From Planctomycetota bacterium (GTDB taxonomy: Bacteria > Planctomycetota > Phycisphaerae > UBA1845 > UTPLA1), in contig JAATGM010000051.1 of assembly GCA_015654675.1 (NCBI GenBank), forward strand, positions 248,001-312,000: 64,000 nucleotides of DNA, in the 5' to 3' direction. The notes beneath the pieces were generated by a model. The model had not been told where the DNA came from, made no database searches, and saw only the letters and a list, made by a program, of their open reading frames with translations. Each line of letters begins with the position of its first letter. Within the stretch, counting starts at the first letter, position 1. The translations under genes and the position numbers were made by a program. Positions 8,383 to 17,061 of the stretch are shown piece after piece.

Positions 8383-10645
8383 GGTCGTTCGTCGCCGCGG
8401 GCCGGGCCCCGGTGTTGAAGTGTTCGACGCTCTTCTGGAGCCGGCCGGCAATTTCCTTCAGCCGCCGCGCGGATTCGTCAACCTTGACCGCGCTGGCATT
8501 GTTCAAACGCGTCGCCTCGCTTACGCCGTGGATGCTCGATGCGATCGACTGCGAGGCGGTGGCGGCCTCGGCCGCGTTGCGCGACGCGTCGTTCGCGGCC
8601 TTGGCCGCTTCGGCCGTGTTGCTCGAGGCGTCGTTCGCGCCCTTGGCAACCTCGGCGATTGAACGCGCGATGTCCTCGACTCCCTTGCGGGCCAGGGCAA
8701 TGTCACTCGTGATCCGTCCGGCCGTTTCGGTCTGCGTACCGACGGCGTCAGAGATCCGGCCGGCCGACGTGTTGATTTCTCCGATGGATCTGGCGACGTT
8801 TTCAATCACCTTGACGGCTTCGCGCGTGCTGGCCTGCACACTCTCGATCTTCCGCGCGATCTCTTCGGCCGACTGTCCGCTTTGGTTCGCGAGGTCCTTG
8901 ATTTCCCCTGCGACGACTGCAAATCCGCGGCCCGCCTCGCCGGCCGACGTGGCCTCGATGGTCGCATTCAGCGCCAGCAAATTGGTCTGGATCGCAATAG
9001 TTTTGATGACGTCGGTAACCTTCGTGATGTCGCTGGCCGCCTGATCGAGCTGCCGCATGGCGGCGTTGGCCGCGGTCGCCATGTCGCGGGCTTCGTGCGT
9101 CATGGCCGAGCCCTTCTTCGCGTCGCGGGCCGTCTCCTGCAGCGAGCTGGTGATGTGCCCGACTGACTCGGCCACCGAGCCGATGATCCGGCTGCCCGAT
9201 TCGGCACTTGACGAGATCGTTCCGACGTTGACGGAGACCTGCTCGCTCGCCGACGAAATGCTTGCGATGTTCACGCACATTTCCTCGGCCGCCGCCGCCA
9301 TGCTCGAAATATTCTGCGAGAGCTGCTCGGTCCCGGCTGCGACCGTCTCGGCCTGCGTCGCCATTTCGTGGCTCTGCGACAGCAGATCGTGCGAGACCCC
9401 CAACAAATCGTTGGCTGCCTCGCCCAGCCGTCCCGCCAGCGCGCGAATCTGCGTCACCACTTCGCAGAGCGTCGCGGCCATCTGGTCCGACGCGTGCCCC
9501 AGCCGCCCGATTTCATCCTGGCGATCCAGATTCATTCGCCGCGTCAGGTCGCCTGACGCCAGTGACTCGAACACCTGCAGGCCGACGCCCACCGGGCGCG
9601 TGATCGAGCGGATGATGATGACCGCCAGCGCCAGTGCGATCAGCGACCCAAATGCCGCAGTGCCGATCAGGATCGAGCGGCCCATGCGGTTCTGCCAGTC
9701 GGCATTTTTTTTCTCGTCTTCCAGCCGCGCGCTGAGCGAATTGATCAGTTCCGTCATCGCCGCGTCACAGCGATCGGCGAACTCGACCGTTTTTGTGGTC
9801 GTGAGCATGCGAGCCGTCTGATCGTTATTCAAGTGCGACAGTTCGAGAACCCGCGTCACCATTTGCTTCACGCCCTCCAGGACCGCCATCGTGCCGGCGG
9901 CCCGCGCCCGGTCCGACTCGCCGAGCAGATTGTTCAGCCGCCATACACTGTCCTGAAACGCACTCAAGCGCGCCCGCACGACGCCGTCCAGTTGCGACAT
10001 TTCGATCTCGCCAAACGCATCAAGGTGAACTCCGGTGAAGTAAAGCAACTCGAAGTAATTCCCCAGCATCGCCCGTCCGGCCGCCGCCCGCTCGGCGACG
10101 CGCCCATCGTTGGCCGGCCGGCTGGTCGCTCCGGCCTCTCCGCTCAAACTGGCGACAAAATCCTCGACCTCCTGCGCACGCCGGTAATAATCCGAGAGCA
10201 GCAGCTTGCGGCCCTCCATTAATGACTTGACGGCCGTCAACCGCAGCACTTCCTTCTGGTTTCGCAGCAGGTCGTCGCAGGCCTGGTCGAAATCTGATAG
10301 TGCCTTGCCCTCGCGCGTCCCGAGGTTCGTTCCCACCAACTTGGCCAGATCAGTCCGGTCCGCCGCCAGGTCCTTCCACTCATTGCGCGCCGCGTCGGCG
10401 AACTCGCCCGCCCGGGCCGCGTCCATCGAAAGGACTGCATTCTTCTCGGCGCGGATCGCCTGTAACACGTCGATTCGCGTCGCCTCGGCCGTCACCAGCG
10501 CGCGGCTATCAACATCGATCAGATGCTCGAAGCGGTCGTCCATCTGGGCGAACTGCCGGACGCCCACCACGGTGATCGCGACGCTGCTGATCACCAGCAC
10601 GGCCACCAGGATGCCGATCTTCGTGGCGAGACTCAGATTCTTCAC
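8375..10645 (-). CDS. Methyl-accepting chemotaxis protein (transmembrane chemoreceptor)
   Basis: 756 residues. TM1 (about 9-29) and TM2 (about 324-346) flank a long periplasmic helical sensor domain of nearly 300 residues, somewhat larger than a standard four-helix-bundle MCP sensor. A HAMP domain follows (about 347-400), then a long signalling coiled coil whose hairpin tip contains [20 protein letters not shown] and [18 protein letters not shown]. The distal coil has an Ala/Asn/Ser-rich stretch. The C-terminus ([10 protein letters not shown]) lacks an NWETF-like tether for CheR/CheB. It is the only receptor in the cluster, between cheW and cheB, so it probably defines the input of this array; in topology it is comparable with WspA. 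Ligand unknown. Confidence 0.95.
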   Translation of the reverse strand: MKNLSLATKIGILVAVLVISSVAITVVGVRQFAQMDDRFEHLIDVDSRALVTAEATRIDVLQAIRAEKNAVLSMDAARAGEFADAARNEWKDLAADRTDLAKLVGTNLGTREGKALSDFDQACDDLLRNQKEVLRLTAVKSLMEGRKLLLSDYYRRAQEVEDFVASLSGEAGATSRPANDGRVAERAAAGRAMLGNYFELLYFTGVHLDAFGEIEMSQLDGVVRARLSAFQDSVWRLNNLLGESDRARAAGTMAVLEGVKQMVTRVLELSHLNNDQTARMLTTTKTVEFADRCDAAMTELINSLSARLEDEKKNADWQNRMGRSILIGTAAFGSLIALALAVIIIRSITRPVGVGLQVFESLASGDLTRRMNLDRQDEIGRLGHASDQMAATLCEVVTQIRALAGRLGEAANDLLGVSHDLLSQSHEMATQAETVAAGTEQLSQNISSMAAAAEEMCVNIASISSASEQVSVNVGTISSSAESGSRIIGSVAESVGHITSSLQETARDAKKGSAMTHEARDMATAANAAMRQLDQAASDITKVTDVIKTIAIQTNLLALNATIEATSAGEAGRGFAVVAGEIKDLANQSGQSAEEIARKIESVQASTREAVKVIENVARSIGEINTSAGRISDAVGTQTETAGRITSDIALARKGVEDIARSIAEVAKGANDASSNTAEAAKAANDASRNAAEAATASQSIASSIHGVSEATRLNNASAVKVDESARRLKEIAGRLQKSVEHFNTGARPAATNDHG

Positions 10646-10697
10646 GGATCGCCTCTCAATCTGTTCAACGGCCGCGCCCGACTCGATTGAGCCGGTC

Positions 10698-11183
10698 CTA
10701 GCCGATTGCCTTTTCCGTTGCCTCGATAAGCCGGATCGGATCGACGATCAGCATCAGCTCGTCCGCGAGTTTGCAAACGCCCGAAACCGCCGATGGCCGG
10801 CTCGCACCGCCTGCCTGCACGGCCCCGTCGGCCGCCGCATCTTCAATCTGTTCCTGCGCTACCTGCACGATTTCACCGCCGCGATCGACGAGCAGGCCGA
10901 CATGCTCCGCGACGCCGGCCTGCAGAACAACCAGCCGGCTCTCCGCGGTTCCGGCCGCGACCGGAAACCCCAGCGCGGCCCGCAGGTCGAGCACAAGATG
11001 GATCCGGCTCCGCAGATTGGTCAGACCTCGGACAATCGCCGGGGCCTGCGGTACCGGCGTGACCGCGATCTGTGTGCTGACTTCGCGCACGAAGCACACC
11101 TCGATGCCGTAAAGCCGTTCATATACGCGGAAGGTGACGAATGTGCGCGTCACCGGGGCCGACACGGTCGCAAGACTACTCAT
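10698..11183 (-). CDS. cheW: Chemotaxis coupling protein CheW
   Basis: 161 residues, one CheW/SH3-like domain that bridges receptor and CheA. Recognisable segments are [25 protein letters not shown]-like [20 protein letters not shown] (the canonical region before the first conserved loop), and a C-terminal stretch [20 protein letters not shown] with [12 protein letters not shown]. The start overlaps the cheA stop by 8 nt. It is followed by a 52-nt gap before the MCP gene. It is the only stand-alone CheW in the cluster, whereas Wsp systems have two. Confidence 0.93.
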   Translation of the reverse strand: MSSLATVSAPVTRTFVTFRVYERLYGIEVCFVREVSTQIAVTPVPQAPAIVRGLTNLRSRIHLVLDLRAALGFPVAAGTAESRLVVLQAGVAEHVGLLVDRGGEIVQVAQEQIEDAAADGAVQAGGASRPSAVSGVCKLADELMLIVDPIRLIEATEKAIG

Positions 11184-14157
11184 GTTGCGCCCCTCCCGCG
11201 ACCAGCGCCGCCGGACGGCCGGATGTCAGCAGCGACCGAATCGTTTCAAGAAACGTTTCGCGGTTCAGCTTGACCTCGTATGCGTCGAAGCCCGCCGAGC
11301 GGGCCTTGCGCCGGTCCTCCTCGCTGCTGAGCGAAGTCAGGGCCAGCATGGGCAGCCGATCGAACCGGCCATCCCGCCGGACTTCGCGTGCCAGCGTCAG
11401 TCCGTCCATGACCGGCATCTCGATATCCGAGACGACCGCGTCGAACGATTCGGCGTTCAGTTTTTCGAGTCCTTCGGCGCCGCTGCCCGCGGCTGCGACT
11501 TCCCAGCCCTCGGCCGCCAGATAGCTGGTGACGAGCCGCCGGAAGAACTCCGTATCCTCGACGACAAGAACTCTCTTTCGAGCCGACGGGCCCGGAAGCG
11601 CGGCGGGAGCTACGCCATGCTCTATCTCCCACATCGCAATCAGCCGGAAGACATCGAGAAAGATCGCAATTTGCCCAAGGATGAGACCCGATCCAAGAAT
11701 TCCGTCGGCGCGATAGGCGCGATCGTCGAGCCGCAAGTCGAGCGTCGGCGTGTCGACAATCTCGGAGGCAAGAAACCCGGCCGGCGCCTTGGCCTGCCTC
11801 GGCAGAATCAGGAAGCTGCCGCGCGATTCGTCAAAGCCCGAGACGCGCAGAAAACGGTCGAGCCGCAGCACATTCGTCGGCGTCCCGTCGATCGCGATCA
11901 TCTCGCGCTCGCCGACGCGCTCGATTTGCTCCGGACGAATCGACACGATTCTCCGCACGTCACCCAGCGGAACGGCAAACAGTTCGGCGGTGCCATAGCG
12001 AAACAGCAGCAGAGCACCGGTTTCCATCGCCTCCGCGGCGGCAGGAAGCTCGGCCCGCACCTCGCGCCGCTGACGATGCACAATTCCGCTGTGCCGTGCC
12101 AACCCCTCGCAGCTCAGGATCAGCACCACCCGGCCGTCACCCAGGATCGTCGCCGCACCATAACTCCCAAGCCGTCGCAACAGCGGATGCAGCGGCTTAA
12201 CGACGATCTCCTCGCTTCCCAGCACGTCGTCCACCACCATGCCGAAGCGCAGCGCACCAAAGCGAAGAATGGCGACGTATCCGCGCGTCAGCTCAGCCGA
12301 TTGGCCGTGATGTCGATCAGCGATCGCGGCGCACGTGTCCGCGCTGAAGGGCTCGCGCCGCCGCAATACTTCGGCCAGTCGCATGACCGGCACCAGCTTG
12401 CCGCGCAGCCGCAGCACTTCCTCATGATCCGCGCACTCGATGCGCGCCTTCGTCTCGCTCCGCAGCAGGACGACCTCCTCGACATCCCGAAGCGGAATCG
12501 CGAATCGCTCGCCCTCGCTCGTCATCAGCAGGCATGGCAGAATCGCCAGCGTCAGCGGCAATCGCAGCGTAAACGTCGCCCCCTCGCCAAACACCGAGTC
12601 GATCTCAACCACGCCGCCGATCTGTTCCAGATTCGTCCGCACCACATCCATGCCGACGCCGCGCCCGGAAAGATCCGTCACGCGCGACGCCGTCGAGAAA
12701 CCGGACAGCAGGATGAGTTCGTTCACCTCTCGCTCGCTCATGCGATCAAGCTCATCGCGCTGCTTGACGCCCTGCTGCATGGCCTTTCGCTTGATCGCGT
12801 CGCGATCGAGTCCGCGCCCGTCATCCTTGATCTGAATGACGATTTGCCCGCGTTCCTGCCGCGCCGCCAGCCGAATCAGGCCGTTCGGACTTTTGCCGGC
12901 GCGGCCGCGCTCGTCGGGCGTCTCTATTCCATGATCGCAGCAGTTGCGCATCAGGTGCGTCAGCGGATCGGCCAGTGTTTCGAGGACCGTCTTGTCCAGC
13001 TCCACGTCGGCCCCGGCGATCTCCAGGTCGATCTGTTTTCCAAGTTGCCGCCCCAGGTCGCGAACCAGCCGGGGAAAGCGATCAAACAGCGCGCCCACCG
13101 GCTGCATCCGCATCCGCAGCGCCGCGTCCTGCATTTCATTCGTCAGTGCGTCCAGCCGCCGCAGGAGCTGTCGCTGCGTGTCAACGCCGGCGTCGGTCGA
13201 TCGTTTGGCTTGGTTGCGCACCAGCACCAGCTCGCCCGCCAGACTCATCATGCGATCGATCAGCGTCACCGGAATCCGCAACGACCCACCGGCCGCCGGA
13301 CCTCGCGGCCCGGCCTGCGCACCCCCCTCTGGCTTCTTTTCCTGCGGCTTGTTTGCAACGCTTTCCAGTCGAACGATCGCCGCGCACGGAATTTCAAGTT
13401 GCTGCGCGAAGTCCTCGGACGGCAGCGCCGATGACACAATCGTCCAATACCAGAGTGGGGGGGTCGGAAGGCCGTCCGCGAGCGTCAGGCCGGTCAGTTC
13501 CATGCGCGCGTCGAGCGAGGTCCCCGCCCGCTCGATCCGCCGCGCAACTTCCAGCGGTGAGAGTCCCAGGTCGCGCTCGGCCTCGAACCAGTCGAGCTTC
13601 ACGCCGTAGAGAAATGACGCATGTCGCTCCCACGTCTCAAGCACGCGCGGCGAAATGGGGAATTCGCTTACGGCGGCGGTCGATTTTGCAAGCGTCGTTG
13701 TCCGCGGCGTGGAGCTCGCCTGACTGGGGGTGATCTGTCGCGCCGAAATTTTCTTGGCCGGCTCGGTCGACGCTTCGCCGGCGGCTACCAGCGGCTGCAA
13801 TCGCTCGAGCGGGGCGGTGATGTCCGCCCCTTGGCTGTGCTCGGCGTCGTCGACCAGCGCGCTGAGCCGATCGAGTGCGAAGAGCAGCGTATCGATCACC
13901 TCGGCGCTGGCCGCAATGCGTCCGTCGCGAACATTCTCAACCGCGGTTTCCATCGCGTGCGACAGCCGTTCGATGGTCGTCAGCCCGCTAAACCCCGCTC
14001 CACCCTTCAGACTGTGCGCCGAGCGCAGAATACGAGCCACTTGCTCGGCCGGGTCTGACGCGCCGCGCTCCAGCTCCACGATCGCCGCCGAGAGCGCCGC
14101 GAGATGCTCGCGTGCCTCGACGACAAAGCGTTGTTGTTGGTTCGACTCTGCCGCCAT
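11176..14157 (-). CDS. cheA: Hybrid chemotaxis histidine kinase CheA with C-terminal receiver (WspE-like)
   Basis: 993 residues. Domains in order are: Hpt (P1) about 5-115 with phospho-accepting H48 in RSAHSLKGGAGF; a divergent linker/P2-like region (about 160-290); dimerisation domain starting near RIPVTLIDRMMSLAGELVLV; HATPase with N-box LMRNCCDHGIE, IKDDGRGLD and GRGVGMDVVRTNLEQIGG; a first CheW-like domain after LPLTLAILPCLL; a second CheW-like domain (about 720-850, GALLLFRYGTAELFAVPLGD); and a C-terminal REC (about 860-985) with D911 in SDIEMPVMDG and K963. The C-terminal REC is the arrangement of WspE and other alternative-function CheAs, where it acts as sink or output. Two CheW-like domains are unusual. 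The start lies 11 nt after the Hpt-STAS stop. Confidence 0.94.
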   Translation of the reverse strand: MAAESNQQQRFVVEAREHLAALSAAIVELERGASDPAEQVARILRSAHSLKGGAGFSGLTTIERLSHAMETAVENVRDGRIAASAEVIDTLLFALDRLSALVDDAEHSQGADITAPLERLQPLVAAGEASTEPAKKISARQITPSQASSTPRTTTLAKSTAAVSEFPISPRVLETWERHASFLYGVKLDWFEAERDLGLSPLEVARRIERAGTSLDARMELTGLTLADGLPTPPLWYWTIVSSALPSEDFAQQLEIPCAAIVRLESVANKPQEKKPEGGAQAGPRGPAAGGSLRIPVTLIDRMMSLAGELVLVRNQAKRSTDAGVDTQRQLLRRLDALTNEMQDAALRMRMQPVGALFDRFPRLVRDLGRQLGKQIDLEIAGADVELDKTVLETLADPLTHLMRNCCDHGIETPDERGRAGKSPNGLIRLAARQERGQIVIQIKDDGRGLDRDAIKRKAMQQGVKQRDELDRMSEREVNELILLSGFSTASRVTDLSGRGVGMDVVRTNLEQIGGVVEIDSVFGEGATFTLRLPLTLAILPCLLMTSEGERFAIPLRDVEEVVLLRSETKARIECADHEEVLRLRGKLVPVMRLAEVLRRREPFSADTCAAIADRHHGQSAELTRGYVAILRFGALRFGMVVDDVLGSEEIVVKPLHPLLRRLGSYGAATILGDGRVVLILSCEGLARHSGIVHRQRREVRAELPAAAEAMETGALLLFRYGTAELFAVPLGDVRRIVSIRPEQIERVGEREMIAIDGTPTNVLRLDRFLRVSGFDESRGSFLILPRQAKAPAGFLASEIVDTPTLDLRLDDRAYRADGILGSGLILGQIAIFLDVFRLIAMWEIEHGVAPAALPGPSARKRVLVVEDTEFFRRLVTSYLAAEGWEVAAAGSGAEGLEKLNAESFDAVVSDIEMPVMDGLTLAREVRRDGRFDRLPMLALTSLSSEEDRRKARSAGFDAYEVKLNRETFLETIRSLLTSGRPAALVAGGAQHE

Positions 14158-14168
14158 CGCGTCGTCGC

Positions 14169-14930
14169 CTACGCGCCCGGGCCCAGGGTTCGGTCCAGCG
14201 CCGTCACGCGCAACATCGCCGCTACCGCGCCGGACCCACCGCGAGCGGTCATCGTCGGGGGTGGTTCAAGCCGGGCCGCCTCGCGCGTCGCTGAGACTAG
14301 CAACGCCAAGGCGCGCGTGCTGATGGTCTTCACCTGCCGGAAATCAATTTCAATCGGCCCGGAGTCGCCATCAAGCCCCGCGAGGAGCTGGCCGCGCAGC
14401 GCCTCTGCCGCGCCATCGCCGAAATCGGCCGGCAGTACGATCTTCCGTGCAGCCCCGCCCTCCACGCTCGCCGCCGGCGCCGAAATGGGCGCGGCCTCGA
14501 CTGGCGGCGGTGGCGCAGTGGCCACCACTTTTCCCTCTTTCACCGCCGTCAGTTGTGCGACGACCGAATCAAGCCACGCCTCGGTCATGTCCGCTTCCGG
14601 TTGCAGGGCGCAAATTCGCTGCAACGCGTCCACGCCGGCCAGCAGTACGTCAACCGCGTCGCTCGAAAGAATGGAGCGCTTCTCCTTCGCCGCCGTGAAG
14701 CAGTCTTCCATCACGTGTGCGACCCGAACCGCCGCGTCGATCCCGACAATCCGCGCCGCCCCTTTCACCGAGTGCGCCGCGCGCATCATCGACGCGACAG
14801 ATTGGTCGTCGGCCTGGCCCTTTTCCATCGCCAGCAGTCCCTGGCTCAATACGGGAATGTGCGTGTCAGACTCGGCCCGAAATAGTTCGACGAGTGCGGG
14901 ATCAGCGTTCGTTCCGAAGGGGTCGCCCAC
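14169..14930 (-). CDS. Hpt-STAS fusion protein, first gene of the che operon
   Basis: 253 residues, GTG start preceded by GGAAG. The N-terminal half (about 10-125) is a histidine phosphotransfer domain with H53 in AAHSVKGAARIVG. A Pro/Ala-rich linker (about 138-160) joins it to a C-terminal STAS-like domain (about 165-250), recognised from IEIDFRQVKTISTRALALLV and the downstream helix/strand pattern ending RVTALDRTLG. Aligned by eye to SpoIIAA-type STAS proteins, the D-S-S-G phosphosite becomes S204-T205-R206-A207, so a hydroxyl residue (T205) sits at the phosphorylated position but the preceding aspartate is gone. Hpt is certain in my view, STAS probable. Its position beside cheA and a PP2C regulator suggests a link between phosphorelay and partner switching (inference). 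Confidence 0.82.
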   Translation of the reverse strand: MGDPFGTNADPALVELFRAESDTHIPVLSQGLLAMEKGQADDQSVASMMRAAHSVKGAARIVGIDAAVRVAHVMEDCFTAAKEKRSILSSDAVDVLLAGVDALQRICALQPEADMTEAWLDSVVAQLTAVKEGKVVATAPPPPVEAAPISAPAASVEGGAARKIVLPADFGDGAAEALRGQLLAGLDGDSGPIEIDFRQVKTISTRALALLVSATREAARLEPPPTMTARGGSGAVAAMLRVTALDRTLGPGA

Positions 14931-14995
14931 TGTGCTTCCAACCGGTGCCTGCGAATGGTCGTCGTCCGCAGATTACGCGAACGCCCATCGGCTCG

Positions 14996-15601
14996 CTACT
15001 TCGACGCGGCCGCCCGCTGCGATGCCGTCCAGAGCTCGCGAAAAAGCCGCGCCAACTGCGGCGGCTGATAGTGCGCATTCAGCCCGCTCGGATTCGGCAA
15101 CACCCAGATCGTCGATGCCCCCATGAGTTCGTGCTGACGCCCGATGGCCGCCTCCGGCCGGGCAAATGCCGTTCGATACGACGTCAGCCCGACAATGGCC
15201 ACGAACTTCGGTCGATACCGCCGCACCTTGCGGGTCAGCAGATTCGCCCCCTCGCGCAGCTCTTCGCGCGAAAGCTCGTCGGCCGTCGCCGTCGATCGAT
15301 CCACCAGATTTGTGATTCCAAAACCGTCGGTAAGCAGCAGTTCTTCTTCGTAGGCAGAATAGAGCCGCGGCGTGAACCCGCCCGCGAGCATGGCCGGCCA
15401 GAATCGGTTGCCCGGCCGCGCGAAATGATGTCCGGTCGCCGCTGAATAGAGTCCCGGATTGATCCCGACAAACAACACGCGCAGGCCGCGCCGAATGATG
15501 TCCGAAACCGTCAATTCGCGCGCCGCCTCCAATTCGGCCCGCGTGGGCCGTCGTCGATTTTGTGTCGCATCAAGCCGTTCGGCCCGTTCCATGTAGCTCA
15601 T
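14996..15601 (-). CDS. mug: G/T(U)-mismatch-specific uracil/thymine DNA glycosylase, Mug family
   Basis: 201 residues from ATG 15601 (MSYMERAERL); a second ATG at 15592 is possible. The Mug active-site region VLFVGINPGLYSAATGHHFA, the RPGNRFWP segment and the C-terminal loop VLPNPSGLNAHY are clear. The enzyme excises uracil or thymine opposite guanine after cytosine deamination, in the cytoplasm, as part of base excision repair. The start lies directly after the stop of the upstream MFS gene (TAG-G-ATG), so the two are probably co-transcribed. An in-frame upstream extension of 44 residues overlaps the MFS gene, has no resemblance to the family, and was excluded. Confidence 0.92.
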   Translation of the reverse strand: MSYMERAERLDATQNRRRPTRAELEAARELTVSDIIRRGLRVLFVGINPGLYSAATGHHFARPGNRFWPAMLAGGFTPRLYSAYEEELLLTDGFGITNLVDRSTATADELSREELREGANLLTRKVRRYRPKFVAIVGLTSYRTAFARPEAAIGRQHELMGASTIWVLPNPSGLNAHYQPPQLARLFRELWTASQRAAASK

Positions 15602-15602
15602 C

Positions 15603-16853
15603 CTACTCCGATTGCGCCGCCGCGATCCTCGGTCGCAGCAAAGCGGCCGCAACCAACGCGAGCAACGCCATTGCCGCGCCAAACCAAAATGTCGCCGACG
15701 GACCGACACGATCCCAAAGCACGCCGCCGACAATGCTCGCCAATAGCGTCGTCAGTCCGCTGAGCATGTGAAAGACACCGAGTGCCGCCCCGCGCCGCGA
15801 TTTCGGCGCGTGGTCGGCGATTAGCGCTTTGCCCACGCCGTCGGTCGCCGCCATGTAAATGCCATAGAGCGCCAGCAACGCCCAGACACCGCGCGGCCCC
15901 GTGATCGCGAACCCCGCATATACCGCCATATATACAATCCACCCCAGTCCAATGATCCGCCAGCGGCCAATGCGATCGCTCAGCACACCCGCCGGATACG
16001 AGGCGATAGTGTAGGTCGCATTGAATAGCGCGTAAGCCAGCACCACCGTGGCCGGCGAATATCCCAGATCGCGCGCCCGCAGCAGCAAAAAAGCATCCGT
16101 GGAGTTTGCCAGGGCGAAGATCAGCAGAATGGCCAGCGTCCGCCAGTATCCCGCCGGCAGACCCAGCCGCCCGCCGATCGTAGTCGCCGCGCGATCGGCG
16201 TCGTCATGCGCCGTCGTCGGCTCACGCACGAGAAGCGTGAGTCCGAGCGACAACAGCCCGAACGCCGCCGAAATCCCGAAAACCAGCCGAAACACCCAGC
16301 CAGAATCGCCCGTGCCCGTCTCGCCAACCTGCGGCGCATGAGCGCGTCCGAACCACCACAGCAGCGCCGCCGACACCAGCACGCCCACCAGCGCCCCGGC
16401 CGTGTCCATCGCGCGGTGAAACCCAAAGGCCCGCCCGCGAATATCCGCACCGGCTGCATCGGCGATCAACGCATCACGCGGACTCGAACGCAGGCCCTTC
16501 CCCAGCCGATCAATCAGGCGTCCGGCCAGCACCATCGGCCAGGCCACGGCCAGCGCCAGCAGCGATTTGCCGATCACCGGAATGCCATAGCCCAACCGAA
16601 CGAACGGCACGCGCCGTCGAACGCGGTCGCTCTGCAGCCCCGCCCAACCCGTCATGATCGCCGCCATGCACTGCGCCGCGCCCTCGATCCCGCCCAGCGA
16701 TGTCGCCGTCGCCCCCAGCACACCGACGACAAACAGCGGGATCAGCGGATAGACCATCTCCCCCGATATATCCGCCAGAAACGATACCCAGCCGAGCAAG
16801 ATGACCGTGCGGGGCAATGCTCGACTCTGCGATGGTGCTCGCTGTGTATCCAT
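15603..16853 (-). CDS. Major facilitator superfamily transporter
   Basis: 416 residues from ATG 16853 (MDTQRAPSQS), about twelve hydrophobic segments. The MFS loop 2-3 type motif is present as LIDRLGKGLRSSPRDALIAD, and the region DTAGALVGVLVSAALLW is typical of the YfcJ/YwoG-like bacterial MFS proteins annotated as putative drug or sugar exporters. The substrate cannot be told. The frame extends 32 codons upstream, but that stretch (Arg-rich) does not look like a transporter N-terminus. It is upstream of and nearly fused in transcript with mug, and divergent from the PEP-CTERM gene at 17062, whose promoter region lies within its upstream sequence. Confidence 0.88.
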   Translation of the reverse strand: MDTQRAPSQSRALPRTVILLGWVSFLADISGEMVYPLIPLFVVGVLGATATSLGGIEGAAQCMAAIMTGWAGLQSDRVRRRVPFVRLGYGIPVIGKSLLALAVAWPMVLAGRLIDRLGKGLRSSPRDALIADAAGADIRGRAFGFHRAMDTAGALVGVLVSAALLWWFGRAHAPQVGETGTGDSGWVFRLVFGISAAFGLLSLGLTLLVREPTTAHDDADRAATTIGGRLGLPAGYWRTLAILLIFALANSTDAFLLLRARDLGYSPATVVLAYALFNATYTIASYPAGVLSDRIGRWRIIGLGWIVYMAVYAGFAITGPRGVWALLALYGIYMAATDGVGKALIADHAPKSRRGAALGVFHMLSGLTTLLASIVGGVLWDRVGPSATFWFGAAMALLALVAAALLRPRIAAAQSE

Positions 16854-16908
16854 GCGCACTCTGGCCGATCTCTCGCCCGTTTTCCTTCGCACCGGGGTCC
16901 GCGGCAAA

Positions 16909-16960
16909 TTGAATCCGCGGGCGGAATTCCGTATGATATGCCCAATCAAAGTGGTTGGGC
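16909..16960 (+). promoter_or_regulatory. Sigma70-like promoter with an inverted repeat at the start site
   Basis: TTGAAT (16909-16914), a 17-nt spacer and TATGAT (16932-16937) form a good vegetative promoter reading toward the PEP-CTERM gene at 17062. A 6-bp inverted repeat GCCCAA/TTGGGC with a 9-nt loop (16940-16960) covers the expected transcription start, where a repressor operator could sit. The leader would be roughly 115 nt. Seen directly; the function is inferred. Confidence 0.5.
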
Positions 16961-17061
16961 GGTCAACTCAATCGAGCGACCAATCAGCAGTACGACCAAC
17001 AGTTGAGCTGGATATCGCTGCTTCCGAGTGAAGCGCGATCCGGCCTTACAGGAGAGGATGT

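Noticed and set aside
11134-13434. A 766-codon open frame on the plus strand opposite cheA
   Set aside because: It is the antisense frame of a high-GC gene: rich in Arg, Gln and His, no domain, no ribosome binding site, while the minus strand has complete CheA domains.
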